A stretch of DNA of 64,000 nucleotides from Xiphophorus maculatus (taxonomy: Eukaryota; Chordata; Actinopteri; Cyprinodontiformes; Poeciliidae): contig NC_036447.1 in NCBI RefSeq assembly GCF_002775205.1, positions 26,882,245 through 26,946,244 of the forward strand, given 5' to 3'. The notes under the pieces are model-generated. The model had not been told where the DNA came from. It did not search any database and was given only the letters and a program-made list of their open reading frames with translations. This document shows, one piece after another, positions 47,501 through 56,851 of this stretch (positions are counted from its first letter, which is position 1; every line of letters starts with the position of its first letter). Position numbers and translations under genes: made by a program.

Positions 47501-50500
47501 AATATTCTTATCAGATACCGATTGATTTATGCATGGTCTTGTTTGCAGAAAGTAGACCATAGGCTATATTGCCAGAAGTCTTGAACCATTGAATTCATGT
47601 GTTCAGTTCACTTCCATGGCCATAGGGGAGTAAAGTGAAGCATTTAGTGATTAGGACTGCTTCAACTGAAATTTGTGAAGGACTGAGCTGATCTCAGTAG
47701 CTCATTAAACTTATGGTTATGGTTTGGCAATGGCAGTGGATGAAGTGAACAATGCCATTCAGTCTGTATCGGCCATGCTTTTAAAATATTAGGTGATTAA
47801 AATTGGAACAATAGGAATGGGTAAGAAATGTTATTGCTGGCAAAGAAGTAGTGGCCCCATTCCCCATGGAGTTGCTTACAGCGCACGCAATTTCCGGTAA
47901 GCTTAATCGAACTCCTGCATCACATACATGCAAACAATAACAATAAAATTAAATCTGATCATTTAAAACTTCAACAGAGTCCACGCCTCCTGCAAGAAGT
48001 TGTTTCTCAATAGCCGATGTTCCAGACCGTCTGTAAGAAAGGAAAGTGGCTGGTTTTTACCAGGCTAGCTGTTTCTCAGGAGTTGGGGTCGTCCTTTAAG
48101 TCCATTGAAACAAACCCCTCATGATTCAGGCATACAAGGATACAAATTGGACAATTCCATGCCCCTAACTTTTGTAGAAACAGTTTTGGGTCGGCCCCTT
48201 CCTGTTCCTGTTCATCAGTCGGACATTTATGTTTGCGTTTCGTCTGGAGGAACTTGACTGGCCTGTACCGAGTCCTGTCCTCAACCTGACAGAACACCTT
48301 TGGCATGAATTAGTGCGGAGACTACGATCCAGGCCTTGTTGCCCAACAGCAATGTCTCACCTTACAAATGCTGACCTGAATGAATGTTCAGAGCTTTCCT
48401 TTTTGAAAGCTGAAGGTTTTCTAGTGGCCTGTATTCAACAGTAGCTTGACAGGAAGAAGGGCAGAGAGAAAGAAGCAGGAAGATATGGAGCAAATGGCCC
48501 TAGATAGGAATCAAACCGACTGATCTACCACTGTGCCATGTGTTACCCCTGAACAGTTAGCTCTTCCCATAAACACACTCTGAACCTTGTAGATGTAATG
48601 AAGGGGCACAAGGACGGAGGATTTACTAAGGTATAATGTCAAGATTTTCACTTCCACTTTTAACTGCTTTGCTGTTCAGCAGGGGTGTAAAAAACAAAAA
48701 ATCTTCTGACACCTTCACATTCTTCACTTGGTTAGTGAAAGTTAAGTATGGCTATGAGTGTGTGACTGTCTTTTTGTGTATTTGGAAAGTGGATCCCTCC
48801 CTGATCTGCAGACAGATCACAAGGCTTTAGGAGGTGAAGGAAAAGCATGTGGGCTTCTGATCTTGTGACCACTGGAGGGTCACATACAAATTCCACTTAA
48901 AGGATGCCGACTGCTGCGACTGTGCGTCCATGCATGTGTGGACATGCTTGTGAAACTGTGTGCATGCATGCCTCAGTGCATGCATGCGACTTTCCTTCTC
49001 TACTGTTCCTTGTTTTTGACTACATTTCTGTGTAAGATTGTTTTATAACTTACAGATTAACGGATTAACTGATTTCTAAATATAAAAGTCAAAACAGCCC
49101 AGTCTGTCATGAGTGATTTAAGCTAATGCTGCAACGGAGTGAGGAGCTTTGAGATACATCACACAGTCAAGGCAATTTACAAAAAAAGAGGCCAATCTAA
49201 TCATGGGACTGTGACAGAAACAGCTTACCACATGATATGGTCAATAATATTGCTTCTTATTTCAACGATTTATCAAAGTAGAAGTCTACCAATTTAATAA
49301 ATTAATTCCCATTGGTTATATACATAAAGCTCTGGAAAAAATGTAACGAGCGCTTAAAATGATCAGTTTCTCTGATTTGACCTTTTATAGGTTTATGTTT
49401 GAGTAAAATGAAGATTGTTCTTTTATTCTACGAACTACTGACAACATGTCCATGAAAGTCCAAAGCAAACATTTGGTATTTATCTGCAGAACATGAGAAA
49501 TGGTCAAAATAAAGGAACGGATGCAGAGCTTTCAGACTTCAAATAATGCAAAGACAACAAGTTGATATTCATTTAGAAGCAACAACACTAAAGAGTTCAG
49601 AAATCAATATTTGGTGGAATAACCAGGAGGTTTTCAATGGGGTTCAGTGCAGTGGGCTCTTTATTTTTTCCAGAGCTGCAGGTACGAAATGATTTGTTTA
49701 CATGTGCAAGTAAACTGGTGTAGCTGTCCCAAAACTGATATTATGTAATGTATGTTTGAATGTTTTCTATTTTAAGAAAGTTTGAATAATTGTCCAATGT
49801 TTTCTTAACCCTATTCTTGTCATGTTTGAGGGAAGCAAAGACTCAGAAGAGAAAAAATGACACTTTTTTCCATTCACCAGCAAAACCAAAGGTTTCACAC
49901 AAAAATTTAAAGATTTTTTTCACTAAATACAAAAAATACTGAGAAATTACATTAGTAATTGGCTGATAGGGTTTACATTCCCTGTATGCGCGTGAGTGTG
50001 TTTGTGCAGCTTCTACATTACTGGATGCTGCAGAGCGTTGTCCTGGGCTGGGGATACCTGCCGTCGCCATGGCAGCAGCGGCTCGCGTAACGACAGTGAG
50101 AGCGGCAGAGACGGGAGGCCTTGTCAAAATATAATTCAAGGAGAGCCGCCGCAGTATCAAGGGGACGCAATGAGACAGGCACACACACAGTGACAAGTCC
50201 AGGTCCCACCGGCTCACATTGCCTCTCATCCACTGCATTGAGTCACTTTTCACACCACACATTGTGTCACACTGAAAGCCTTACTTTTAATTTAACTTCA
50301 CTGAATGTTAGCGAAAGCGTAACCTCTTTCTGGTCAAAAAAAAAAAAAAAAATCTGCGAAAAACAGTGCTAATTTAATACATTGTTTTTTGTTTTAGAAA
50401 GTCAGAGTGGTTAATCTTAGGCGTTTTGTGCAAAGCAGCAGTTGTTTTCTGGTAAATGTGTTTAAAGCCGAATGGGGAGGGGCATATCCGGACAGATGCC

Positions 50501-53500
50501 GAGGAACATGTGTATCCCTTCTTGTTCAACTTTGAATCTTGGAATCTCTTTGAAATCAAGACTAGTTTTTCACACAAGTACATTGTATGCCAGTCTTTAA
50601 GTGTTGTGTTGTGTAATCTATCAATTACTTTCACTTACAACTCTTAAGTGCATTTTAACCAATCTACATTTGATAATAAGCATCCTATTCTTTGTTGTGT
50701 TTAATCTCTACTGAGCAAATGTTACATGGTGATTACTCAAGAGAGATAACACAGTATTATCTGTGGAACAACTCCTTCTTTTTCTCCTTTTAGCTACTTG
50801 ATTTAATCATTGTATGTTGCCCTTGGAGTACAAACTTCTCAAAAATCAGCCTAAACAAGCCGTTACCACTGTGATGCTAGGCAACTTAAAGACAGCACAT
50901 TATAAAATTTAAATGCGCTATTTCAGCCCTTCTTTACGAAGATGTCAAAGATCCTTTGTGATCAACGACACCAAATAAAGTGGCCATTTTTATGTAATCT
51001 AAAGGTGGAACTCAGAGAGGCAGAAAAATAAACATTGCTTATTCTGCTAATGTCTAAGAACAAAATAAGAAACGCAATTAAAATCACATGTGAATACGTT
51101 TCTTCAAATCACTATAAAAACATGCAATGCCGTAGTCCTCTGACTACTTCCTGTCATCATCTTTTTTTTGTGGTTTGCCCCAGTAGCAACATCTACTTAT
51201 TGAAAAAGTGTTTCCATTGCAGTTTTGCTAAATAAACCAACTTTTTCATGCTAGCACCAACACTTTTTTATCAAAAAACTGGAGTTTTTTTCATAAATTG
51301 CTGTGTTTCCGTTAAGTGAATCTATTTTTGAAATGTCAAATCGAGCAACTATACGATCAATGGAAACGTGGCTTCTGAGGGTTCATTTTCAGAAAATACT
51401 ACACCAAGGTACACGTCAATATAAACGCCACAACGCTTGCTTGGTTCGCGTGCACTCAACGCAAGCTTTCAAAACCGTGAAAAGAATCAGCATTTCAGTT
51501 TTTGAATGTCTCTGGAATGTATGTGATCATTTCTGGTTCAATCTCTAAATACCTTAGGCTGATAAAACCTGAGTTAGAATTTTCTACACTCAGACATTCT
51601 TTAAAACACAGTTTAAGACTTTCAAAACCTTTCTTCCTGTTTGTGAAAACACAAAAAGGGAGATTTAAAAGTGTGTGTGTGTTTTTTTTTTTTAAACGTG
51701 GGTGAGAATATTTTATGCTAATTCCATTCTTTACATTACATTTTAATTTTGTTTTTCAATCTCATGAGCTGGATGTGTCTTTACCAACTATAACTATAAC
51801 ATGCTAAATGAGATTCAGATTTATTGCTTTGTTGTCAGGTGCAAACAGATCTATGTCAAGCTAAGCCTGTCCAGCGGGCAATGACAAACTGAAAACAGGA
51901 AGTGTAATTGCATATGTGTCTTTTGGGTAAAGGATGCATTTAGGTTCACCACAAAAGTTGGACGTAACTGGCTCAGATTCATATCAATCAGAGACGTTTA
52001 GGGTGTTATCGACACCGACCCGCTAAATTCCTAAATGTTCAGTGACTCCAGATTCACACCAAACTGATTGTTGCTGTGTTATTCGTGACTAATAGCTGAA
52101 ATTATGTGGATGCCTGACTAATAACAGCAGATCCAAGTGTATTCACTTGCATTCACGGTACGACCAAGCAACTGAAAGAGTGTCTGATTTCTGACTCGCG
52201 TACAAATTGACAGAGTGCGAGTGCACTCCTGGTTTAACACGCTCCCGAGAAAATGTTCCATACTGCCCAATTTCTGTCTGGGTCGCTACAAATAACAATG
52301 CCTCCTAGTATCTAAAATGCTAATCCCTGCTAAAATTTAAATGCTAACTCATTTAAATTTTAGCAGGGACACAGTGCTGCCCTTTCCCCACTTGTTACTT
52401 TAAGTGAGACCTGATATCATAGTTTTAAGTTTTAAAAATATACAAATATTTATTTTAAGTGATGGATTCCTTGGATAGTCAGTGAAAAAAAGCAAGTATT
52501 TAGAGTTTGAAAATTAAGAGTAGAAATTGTGTAAGTGAAGTTTGAAAATCTTGTTATACTTTGAAAGTGTAAGACTCGTGGGTGTCCAGACACTGTGATT
52601 CTCCTTTGTAGAATAATCCACAGAAACAACTGAGCTCTTTCTCAATGTGGAACATTTAATTTATTTTCCGCTACTCAATCAGCTGTCACTGAACTCAGCT
52701 GTCACCGAATCCGGGGAGCCTTTCAAAATAAAACCCTTCCAAAACATTTTACATGTTCATAACTCCAATCTTCGCTCTTACACTAGCTAAGCGATGCTCA
52801 TATAACTAGATCTGGCTCTTAAGGACCGAAAGACATTCAAGGTCATTTATCTAAGCTTTAGATACAATAGGTAAAAGTACCAAACACCAAACTTCCTGTG
52901 TATTTGTTTTTAAAAAAGCAAAGATAAGCAGTCGTGCGCTACATTTTGTGCTGCACTGAGTTAATACTAAATCTAAAAACGCTTCGAGCACAAAGCTAAA
53001 CTGAACATCCCATTTACATTTAGAATGATTTGCTCCGCTGGCAGAATTTCAGGAACTCTGTACAAAGCAACAAAAGAAAAAAAGATGGGGGAACATCACC
53101 AGCTACGACAGCGGAGATCTCTCAAAACGCAGATCAAAGTCAAAAATACGTTCTCTTTGCTTGCTAAGTCAGGTTGACAGTGTTTGGTTTGCTCTTCATT
53201 TAAGGCTCCGATCAGATGCAGGGTACCCTCTTTTCCATCTGTCACTATGTTCCCTGCCGCTCCGCTCTGCCGTGCATCACAACATGCCTCACACACACTC
53301 ATGATCACCCCCGCAGTCAGCTCCCATGATGGCCAACAAGTGGGACATTGACAGCCCTCCACCGCCATTCATGAACTGGTCTCTGGTCGTCCCTGCTTGA
53401 TGTCCTCAGTCCAGGGACATTCAAGCAACAGACAGCTTCCTCCCCCACACACTGCAGCAGACTGAGTATCAACTCAAAACACCACAACTCCGCCCGTGGC

Positions 53501-55679
53501 TGTTACCACGGAGACGTGTTGTTGCTCCGGTGAGACTTTGGTGGCGGTGCATTTGACGACGGACCAAAGAGACTCTGCGCACCTGTGTGCGTGTGAGCCC
53601 GATTAAAAACATTTAATGGTTCAAATGTTTTTAATGCGTTTTAACAACAACAAAATGTCTGATCAAATGATCGGCAGTTTACATTTTGATAACTAGTCAA
53701 ATACAACTTTGAGCTCTGCGGGAAATAGAGCTAGTTTTCATTAGAAAAATGTAATCATTTTTTTTAAAAACATTTTTTTGTATCAATAATGAATTAATTG
53801 AATAAAAAAACACAAATCAAATCATTAGAATATTGCACAGAAAGACTTCACAGCAACAGTGGGTCAGTTTCCAACTAAAGTGCAAAACCTGCAATCGTTA
53901 ATTGCAAATATAACAATATCCATTATTGTTATTCTTTATTGTAAGTATCCAGATTAGAACAACTTGACATGATAAATCAAAGATTTTAATAACTGATTAA
54001 AAAATTATGTTACATTCTTAATAAACCAAAGATTTATTATTGTTTAGTAGACAGTACCACTCTATCTTGAAGTTAGAAGACATGCTAGTTGGGCTGGGCA
54101 ACATAATTTAAAAATACAAAATCTGGGTATTTTTTTAAATGCCAAATCCGATATCTGATTTGAAAGATTTCCCCTCCCCCCCCTCACTTTTTTCCCCTTA
54201 AAAATAAATCAAAGAAATGATTGAGGAAAAAAAAATCGTTTAAAAATTTGCTTCTATATCAATCATTCTGCTTTGTTCTTGCCTTCCTGTCGTAAAGGAT
54301 ATGCGCGCTGCATCGCTACTGCAGCAGCGGATTTTTTATTCTTTTAAGGGAATCAGTTTAAAAGTGTCTAAAACCACGTGTACGCCACACTTGTAAGATT
54401 TTGACTTGCAAACATTTTGGAAGATTTTGTCTCTTTTTCGCTGACAGCGAGCGATAGAAGCCGAAGACAGGATCACGATTTGAATGAGCAAAATGTGGAG
54501 TAGTTCAAAGGATGAGTTCCTCTCCAAGACCCTTTAAGGAGACACATTCTCAAAACGGGACACGAATAGCTCAAATAGCTCGTCATCAGGTACAAAGTTC
54601 TGACTAAAATATGTGATATTTGTACGGCATGCTTATAGCTACAGCAAAAAGCGTCACCCTGTGACTGGGGGAAATCAGGTCTGATTATGACATGCTTCAG
54701 TGGGTAACCCCATGACTTAGCCTCACATGATATTCATGGGTAACAAGTTAACAGCATGAAGGCATGCAACTTTCATAAAGCTGAAAGATTTACAAAACCA
54801 AGGTCAACATGATAAGGAACTTCACCTCACATTCACATGAGATTTTACCGAAACATAAAGCAATTATAGGAGAAGGACAACTTCAAAGAGTTCACACCTT
54901 CCATAGACATGACTCAGTAAAAAAAAAAAAAAGAAGTATATTTTTTTACTAAGAGACTAAGAGGATGAACTCAGTGAAACCCCTTTGTACAAAGCAAGGA
55001 TTTCTTTAAATTAGCAGGGTTTATTTGCTAAACCTTTGAGCCGCACATCACGATTAAGAGAAACTTACTAGGAGAAATGACCATTAAAACCTTGGATCAA
55101 ATGAAAAAGGATCGCTGAGTTCAGATTCTTTTGGCTGCTGACCTAAAAAGCATCTTAAAAAGTTTCCCCAACTGTTGCCAGGCCTTTGATTAGTGCTGCT
55201 CCTCGGTGGTTTTGACAGTGCGCAGCTATTAGAAAAACAAAAACTCTGAAAACTCATTTTTAACGTTTCTGCAGCTCAAATGTAACCATATTAAATATTA
55301 ATACCAAACTAGAGGTCTTATACAACGGGATACTGCAGCAACAACAGCTTATGTGTACAGGAACAGATGTAAATTGTAGTCACTTGTCCTTGTCACCAAA
55401 ACGAACAAAAACAACGTAAAAATGGTGGCAAGGACATTATTTGCGTCTTTGATTAAAATGTTTTTTTTTTTTTTAATGCTGTAGAACAACTCACCAAAGA
55501 AGGCCTACACAACGTCATACATGCACAACCATAACAAATCCCACTTTTCACGTCTGTCATCTCTGAGTTTTGCTCACCCAAGACACGATGCGGAGAATGG
55601 TCTGAGGCTGCTGGAGGAAGGTGACAGGGTCGAAGGCTCCCCCGGCTTTCCCGGCTCCGTATGCCTGCATCCCCTCCAT
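35513..55679 (-). CDS. syngr1: SYNGR1, synaptogyrin-1, long isoform (1a-like, 233 aa)
   Basis: Synaptogyrin-1 is a tetraspan MARVEL-domain protein of synaptic vesicles, with a role in exocytosis and plasticity. Coding exons in gene order: 55578-55679, 41506-41743, 38706-38851, 35513-35728, total 702 nt; 233 aa equals the human 1a length as I recall it. The cytosolic N-terminus MEGMQAYGAGKAGGAFDP precedes helix 1 (about 28-46), a lumenal loop (NEGYINRP, C60, C69), helix 2 (about 75-93), the loop YFPQISSVKDRKK, helix 3 (115-131), and helix 4 (about 150-170), which crosses the last splice junction. The tail begins AGQSFLAFQRY and ends in a Gly-rich segment and GGYQRQDY. The start was chosen by similarity to human MEGGAYGAGK and its Kozak context (ACA before ATG, G after). 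The same frame stays open upstream to another ATG at 55871. Whether this is the a or b teleost ohnolog cannot be told here. Confidence 0.97.
35729..37655. other. SYNGR1 region between the two alternative last exons
   Basis: It contains the presumed 3' UTR of the short isoform, with a minus-strand AATAAA at 37143-37148, next to a 20-base A-run on the plus strand. A (TG)n tract occupies 37566-37609. Around 36120-36380 a segment with CACTTCCTGTCG and GGGAAACACATCAATC may be an old repeat. No further exon was seen. Confidence 0.45.
37143..37148 (-). terminator. Candidate poly(A) signal for the short SYNGR1 isoform
   Basis: AATAAA on the minus strand, 0.51 kb downstream of the TGA at 37656-37658. 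It is placed where a proximal last exon would need a poly(A) site. Not tested. Confidence 0.35.
37656..55679 (-). CDS. syngr1: SYNGR1 short isoform (1b-like) with alternative last exon at 37656-37757
   Basis: This isoform shares exons 55578-55679, 41506-41743 and 38706-38851 and then uses a different last exon, 37656-37757, giving 195 aa. The exon has a good acceptor (CTCTCCAACAG), enters in phase 0 like the distal exon, and encodes GAQTLFSMEKLKNVSFEEEY followed by TKLFPPQPHQPFV and TGA. From memory, the human SYNGR1b tail ends RRFKDLSFQEEYSTLFPASAQP, so the motif KxVSFEEEYTKLFP is clearly homologous. The exon replaces the end of transmembrane helix 4 and the whole long cytosolic tail. A minus-strand AATAAA at 37143-37148, about 0.5 kb past the stop, could serve this isoform. 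Expression was not observed. Confidence 0.88.
37758..38705. other. SYNGR1 intron 3 (proximal part)
   Basis: A perfect inverted repeat lies at 38591-38633 (CTTCAGACCAAACACA with its reverse complement, 11-nt loop). The open frame 38257-38493 shows no homology I know. Nothing else was recognised. Confidence 0.5.
38591..38633. repeat. Perfect inverted repeat, 16-bp arms
   Basis: CTTCAGACCAAACACA (38591-38606) pairs with TGTGTTTGGTCTGAAG (38618-38633). Part of the arm (CTGAAGACCA) is also echoed inside the loop. Confidence 0.88.
39010..39440. repeat. Interspersed repeat shared with 19470-19750
   Basis: ATGAAATTTAAGACCTGTAT, GCTAGCTAGTTAGC, CTCCTCAAGTCACAGAA and ATAAGACCAGTGACTAAGAC match the TAB1 intron copy. 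This copy is longer. The family was not identified. Confidence 0.55.
40035..40090. repeat. Compound (GA)n(TG)n microsatellite
   Basis: About 25 bp of GA runs directly into about 30 bp of TG ending in TGCGCA. Confidence 0.9.
40560..40655. repeat. Flanking repeat, left copy
   Basis: CATTTCTATTTGTGTAAATA, then TTACATTACGACAATGAACT. It matches 40964-41062 in the same orientation and the fragment at 23985-24060 in the opposite one. Confidence 0.55.
40682..40911. repeat. Chain of eight consecutive perfect hairpins (SYNGR1 intron 2)
   Basis: Arms, left/right: 40682-40697/40704-40719 (16 bp, 6-nt loop); 40715-40725/40730-40740 (11); 40736-40744/40752-40760 (9); 40763-40775/40780-40792 (13, loop AACG); 40801-40807/40814-40820 (7); 40813-40830/40838-40855 (18, 7-nt loop); 40856-40863/40870-40877 (8); and a 36-bp perfect palindrome at 40876-40911 centred on ATGCAT. 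Neighbouring hairpins overlap by a few bases in most cases, so the right arm of one supplies the left arm of the next. The tract is AT-rich, but perfect pairing over 16-18 bases is not explained by composition. It is flanked by two diverged copies of a teleost repeat. Confidence 0.93.
40964..41062. repeat. Flanking repeat, right copy
   Basis: TTTCTATTTATGTAAATAAG, then TCACATTACGACTACAAACC. It is a direct repeat of 40560-40655, so the hairpin chain lies exactly between the two copies. Confidence 0.55.
41744..43721. other. SYNGR1 intron 1, 3' part
   Basis: A short inverted repeat lies at 42588-42621 (AAACTTGCTGA with TCAGCAAGTTT). A pyrimidine tract (CTCTCTCTCTC) lies near 42900. No exon was recognised; the open frame at 43200-43424 (minus) has no recognised homology. 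Confidence 0.45.
43722..44350. mobile_element. Two tandem hAT-like repeat copies (GATGCACCGAT family)
   Basis: GGATGCACCGATGTGAAAAT followed by GGGCAGATATCGTTATCTGA and GGCCGATAACCAATATTCAT recurs from about 43910 as GGACGCACCAATATGAAAG and GGCCAATAACCAATATTGTG. Internal phrases such as TCACTGTCACATGACT match 8025-8290. An (AT)n lies at 44003-44022. Confidence 0.6.
44351..44802. other. SYNGR1 intron 1, no feature
   Basis: AT-rich. Nothing recognised. Confidence 0.4.
44803..45038. mobile_element. Non-autonomous Tc1/mariner element, 236 bp, with TA duplication
   Basis: The left end is CAGTTGAAACCAGAAGTTTA then CATACA. The right end in reverse complement is CAGCTGAAACCAGATATTTA then CATACA. 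It is flanked by TA at 44801-44802 and 45039-45040. The ends are of the Sleeping Beauty-like Tc1 type (CAGTTGAAGTCGGAAGTTTA). There is no transposase. Confidence 0.85.
45039..47560. other. SYNGR1 intron 1, middle
   Basis: A GC-rich block lies at 45390-45690. A perfect inverted repeat lies at 45951-45980 (TTTGGATATATTTG with a 2-nt loop). At 46765-46815 an imperfect hairpin pairs AAAAATCTTCTCCACCA with TGGTAGAGAAGATTTTT, within an unidentified repeat. No exon was recognised. Confidence 0.45.
45951..45980. repeat. Near-loopless perfect inverted repeat, 14-bp arms
   Basis: TTTGGATATATTTG at 45951-45964 and CAAATATATCCAAA at 45967-45980, separated by GA. Confidence 0.88.
47568..48630 (+). pseudogene. 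Degraded Tc1-like transposon with a transposase remnant
   Basis: The left part (ATATTGCCAGAAGTCTTGAA, then TCACTTCCATGGCCATAGG) matches the 5' end of a common teleost Tc1 element. From about 48149 the 3' transposase part is recognisable: TTGGACAATTCCATGCCCC, CCCCTTCCTGTTCCTGTTCA, then a frame containing SPVLNLTEHLWHELVRRLRS. That is the DDE motif's last acidic region (family form SPDLNPIEHLWDELERR). Most of the N-terminal half is missing or scrambled, and a SINE interrupts the end. It resumes at CCCATAAACACACTCTGAAC. It is non-functional. Confidence 0.78.
48440..48565 (-). mobile_element. tRNA-derived SINE inserted in the Tc1 relic
   Basis: On the minus strand, GGTAACACATGGCACAGTGG then TAGATCAGTCGGTTTGATTC resembles the A-box and B-box head of a tRNA-derived SINE. 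It splits the Tc1 sequence between GAATGTTCAGAGCTTTCC and GTTAGCTCTTCCCATAAAC; the GTTCAGAGCTTTCC and AGTTAGCTCTTCC flanks look like a decayed target duplication. Boundaries are approximate. Confidence 0.55.
48631..49327. other. SYNGR1 intron 1, no feature
   Basis: GCATGCATG-type phrases recur near 48930-48990. Nothing else was recognised. Confidence 0.4.
49328..49677. mobile_element. Non-autonomous DNA transposon with perfect 15-bp inverted ends
   Basis: AGCTCTGGAAAAAAT at 49328-49342 is exactly reversed as ATTTTTTCCAGAGCT at 49663-49677. The interior has TCAGTTTCTCTGATTTGACC, ATGAGAAATGGTCAAAATAA and AGAAATCAATATTTGGTGGA, which I recognise from an abundant teleost element. The abrupt join at AACCAGGAGGTTTTCAATGG suggests an internal deletion. 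Confidence 0.82.
52324..52369. repeat. Perfect inverted repeat, 20-bp arms
   Basis: TCCCTGCTAAAATTTAAATG (52324-52343) pairs at all 20 positions with 52350-52369 across a 6-nt loop. Confidence 0.9.
53602..53635. repeat. Perfect inverted repeat, 13-bp arms
   Basis: ATTAAAAACATTT (53602-53614) and AAATGTTTTTAAT (53623-53635) with an 8-nt loop. Confidence 0.82.
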
Positions 55680-55738
55680 TGTCCTCCACCTCCTCTCTAG
55701 ACAGCCGCCTCTCAGATGATCCCCGTCTCCTTCCCCGC

Positions 55739-55811
55739 TGTGTGTGTGTGTGTGCGCGCGTGTGTGGTTTTTTTCAAAGGCACAAGGTAGGTGTGTGTGT
55801 GTGTGTGTGTA
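55739..55811. repeat. Alternating purine-pyrimidine tracts in the SYNGR1 5' leader
   Basis: Two (TG)n tracts at about 55739-55766 and 55790-55811 are split by a short unique spacer. The first includes a CGCGCG core between TG runs, the type of sequence most able to adopt Z-DNA. They begin 60 bp upstream of the SYNGR1 ATG, so they may be transcribed in the 5' UTR. Confidence 0.8.
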
Positions 55812-56719
55812 GAGAACCACCGGGTAGTCGACACGGAGAAATTCCCCCAGTCCTGCTCCGGACGGATGCAAAAAAAATATTTAAAAAAAATAAAAGCTCT
55901 CGAGCGCGCAATATTCTTCTCCCCGTCGTTTGTCTTTACTTTGTGTTTTTGTTTATTCCGGCCAGGAGCTGAGCTGTTTGGATGGAGGTGTGTTTCAGTG
56001 TTTTGATGATGCTGTATTGCCCCGCCACGTGAACGCGCTTCGGTCGTCACGCCTTGAGCGAATCGTGTTATTTCTACGAGAGCGCGCCCAGCCAGCTTCC
56101 CCCCACCTTGCCCCCCCGCCCCCCGAGCCCCCTCTACGCACAGTCCCCCCCCCGTCCCCCACCTCCGAGAGCTAATGTTTATAGGGCACGCGCCCCTGCT
56201 CACAGAATCTCAAGTAGTCACGCGCTGCTTTAGGTTGCTCTAATTCAAAGCGCCCTTTCCCCGGGGATGATGTCACACCGGTTACATTTGAAACATATAG
56301 AAAACAGTTGCAGTTGCTTTCTTTATATCTATTTAAACCACACCACATTAAAAAAAAAACAAAAGTAAATTTATGCATCTCAGTGTAATTGAGTGATTTA
56401 TGGTGCATTTTCTGCCCTCTAGTGGTCATATCACACTTTGCTTAAATATGGACTTCTCCCTCTATTGTAATTACTGCTTTATGCATACTTTCTTTAAAAC
56501 AGCCCATATTGACAACACTTGGTTAGCACACATGGAAATGCCGGAAACTGAGCCGCACAGAAAAGTTTGATATGCTTCTCTTCTTCTCTGCTTACAAAAG
56601 CTCTGCCTTACAAGACCTCCTCAGGGGAAGTATGCCATGTCATCACAAGTAGCCAATGAGAACATGATATAGCCACTTACGTACTGGCTGAGTGGACCAA
56701 TGAGTCACCACAGGGAACG

Positions 56720-56732
56720 GTTGCTAGGAAAC
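56720..56732 (+). promoter_or_regulatory. RFX X-box upstream of IFT27
   Basis: GTTGCT-A-GGAAAC is an imperfect inverted repeat matching the RFX-factor X-box consensus (RYYNYY, spacer of 1-3, RRNRAC). It lies 120 bp upstream of the IFT27 ATG, within the usual distance for X-boxes of ciliary genes. Two CCAAT boxes are close by, at 56653-56657 and 56697-56701; RFX and NF-Y sites often occur together. The match is seen directly; binding is inferred. Confidence 0.72.
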
Positions 56733-56851
56733 GAGCTTTGTCCATTTTTGCCGAGGCGAATGGAAGATTAAAGCTGCTAGCAGGAATGCTATTTAATTTA
56801 TTAACAGACACTTAAAATATTTCTCACGAGGTTTCGAATGTACGCCGAGCA

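Larger units (their letters stand above)
49678..55577. other. SYNGR1 intron 1, 5' part
   Basis: A GC-rich block at 49980-50260 and another at 53180-53560 stand out from AT-rich surroundings; either could be an enhancer or an unrecognised alternative first exon. Perfect inverted repeats lie at 52324-52369 and 53602-53635. At 54090-54180, GGGCTGGGCAACATAATTTA resembles the end of a hAT-like family. No coding exon was recognised. Confidence 0.45.
55680..56851. promoter_or_regulatory. Head-to-head SYNGR1 / IFT27 promoter interval
   Basis: The start codons of SYNGR1 (minus) and IFT27 (plus) are 1.17 kb apart and diverge. The SYNGR1-proximal half (to about 56270) is GC-rich and CpG-rich with C-runs near 56100-56160, as expected for a CpG-island promoter. 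The 5' leader of SYNGR1 contains two (TG)n/(CA)n tracts. The half nearer IFT27 is AT-richer and contains the X-box and CCAAT boxes. No TATA box stands out. Shared or separate control cannot be decided from sequence. Confidence 0.6.

Noticed and set aside
48229..48444. Transposase-like open frame considered as a live gene
   Set aside because: Only the C-terminal third of a Tc1 transposase is present, with substitutions in the acidic motif and a SINE interrupting the end.
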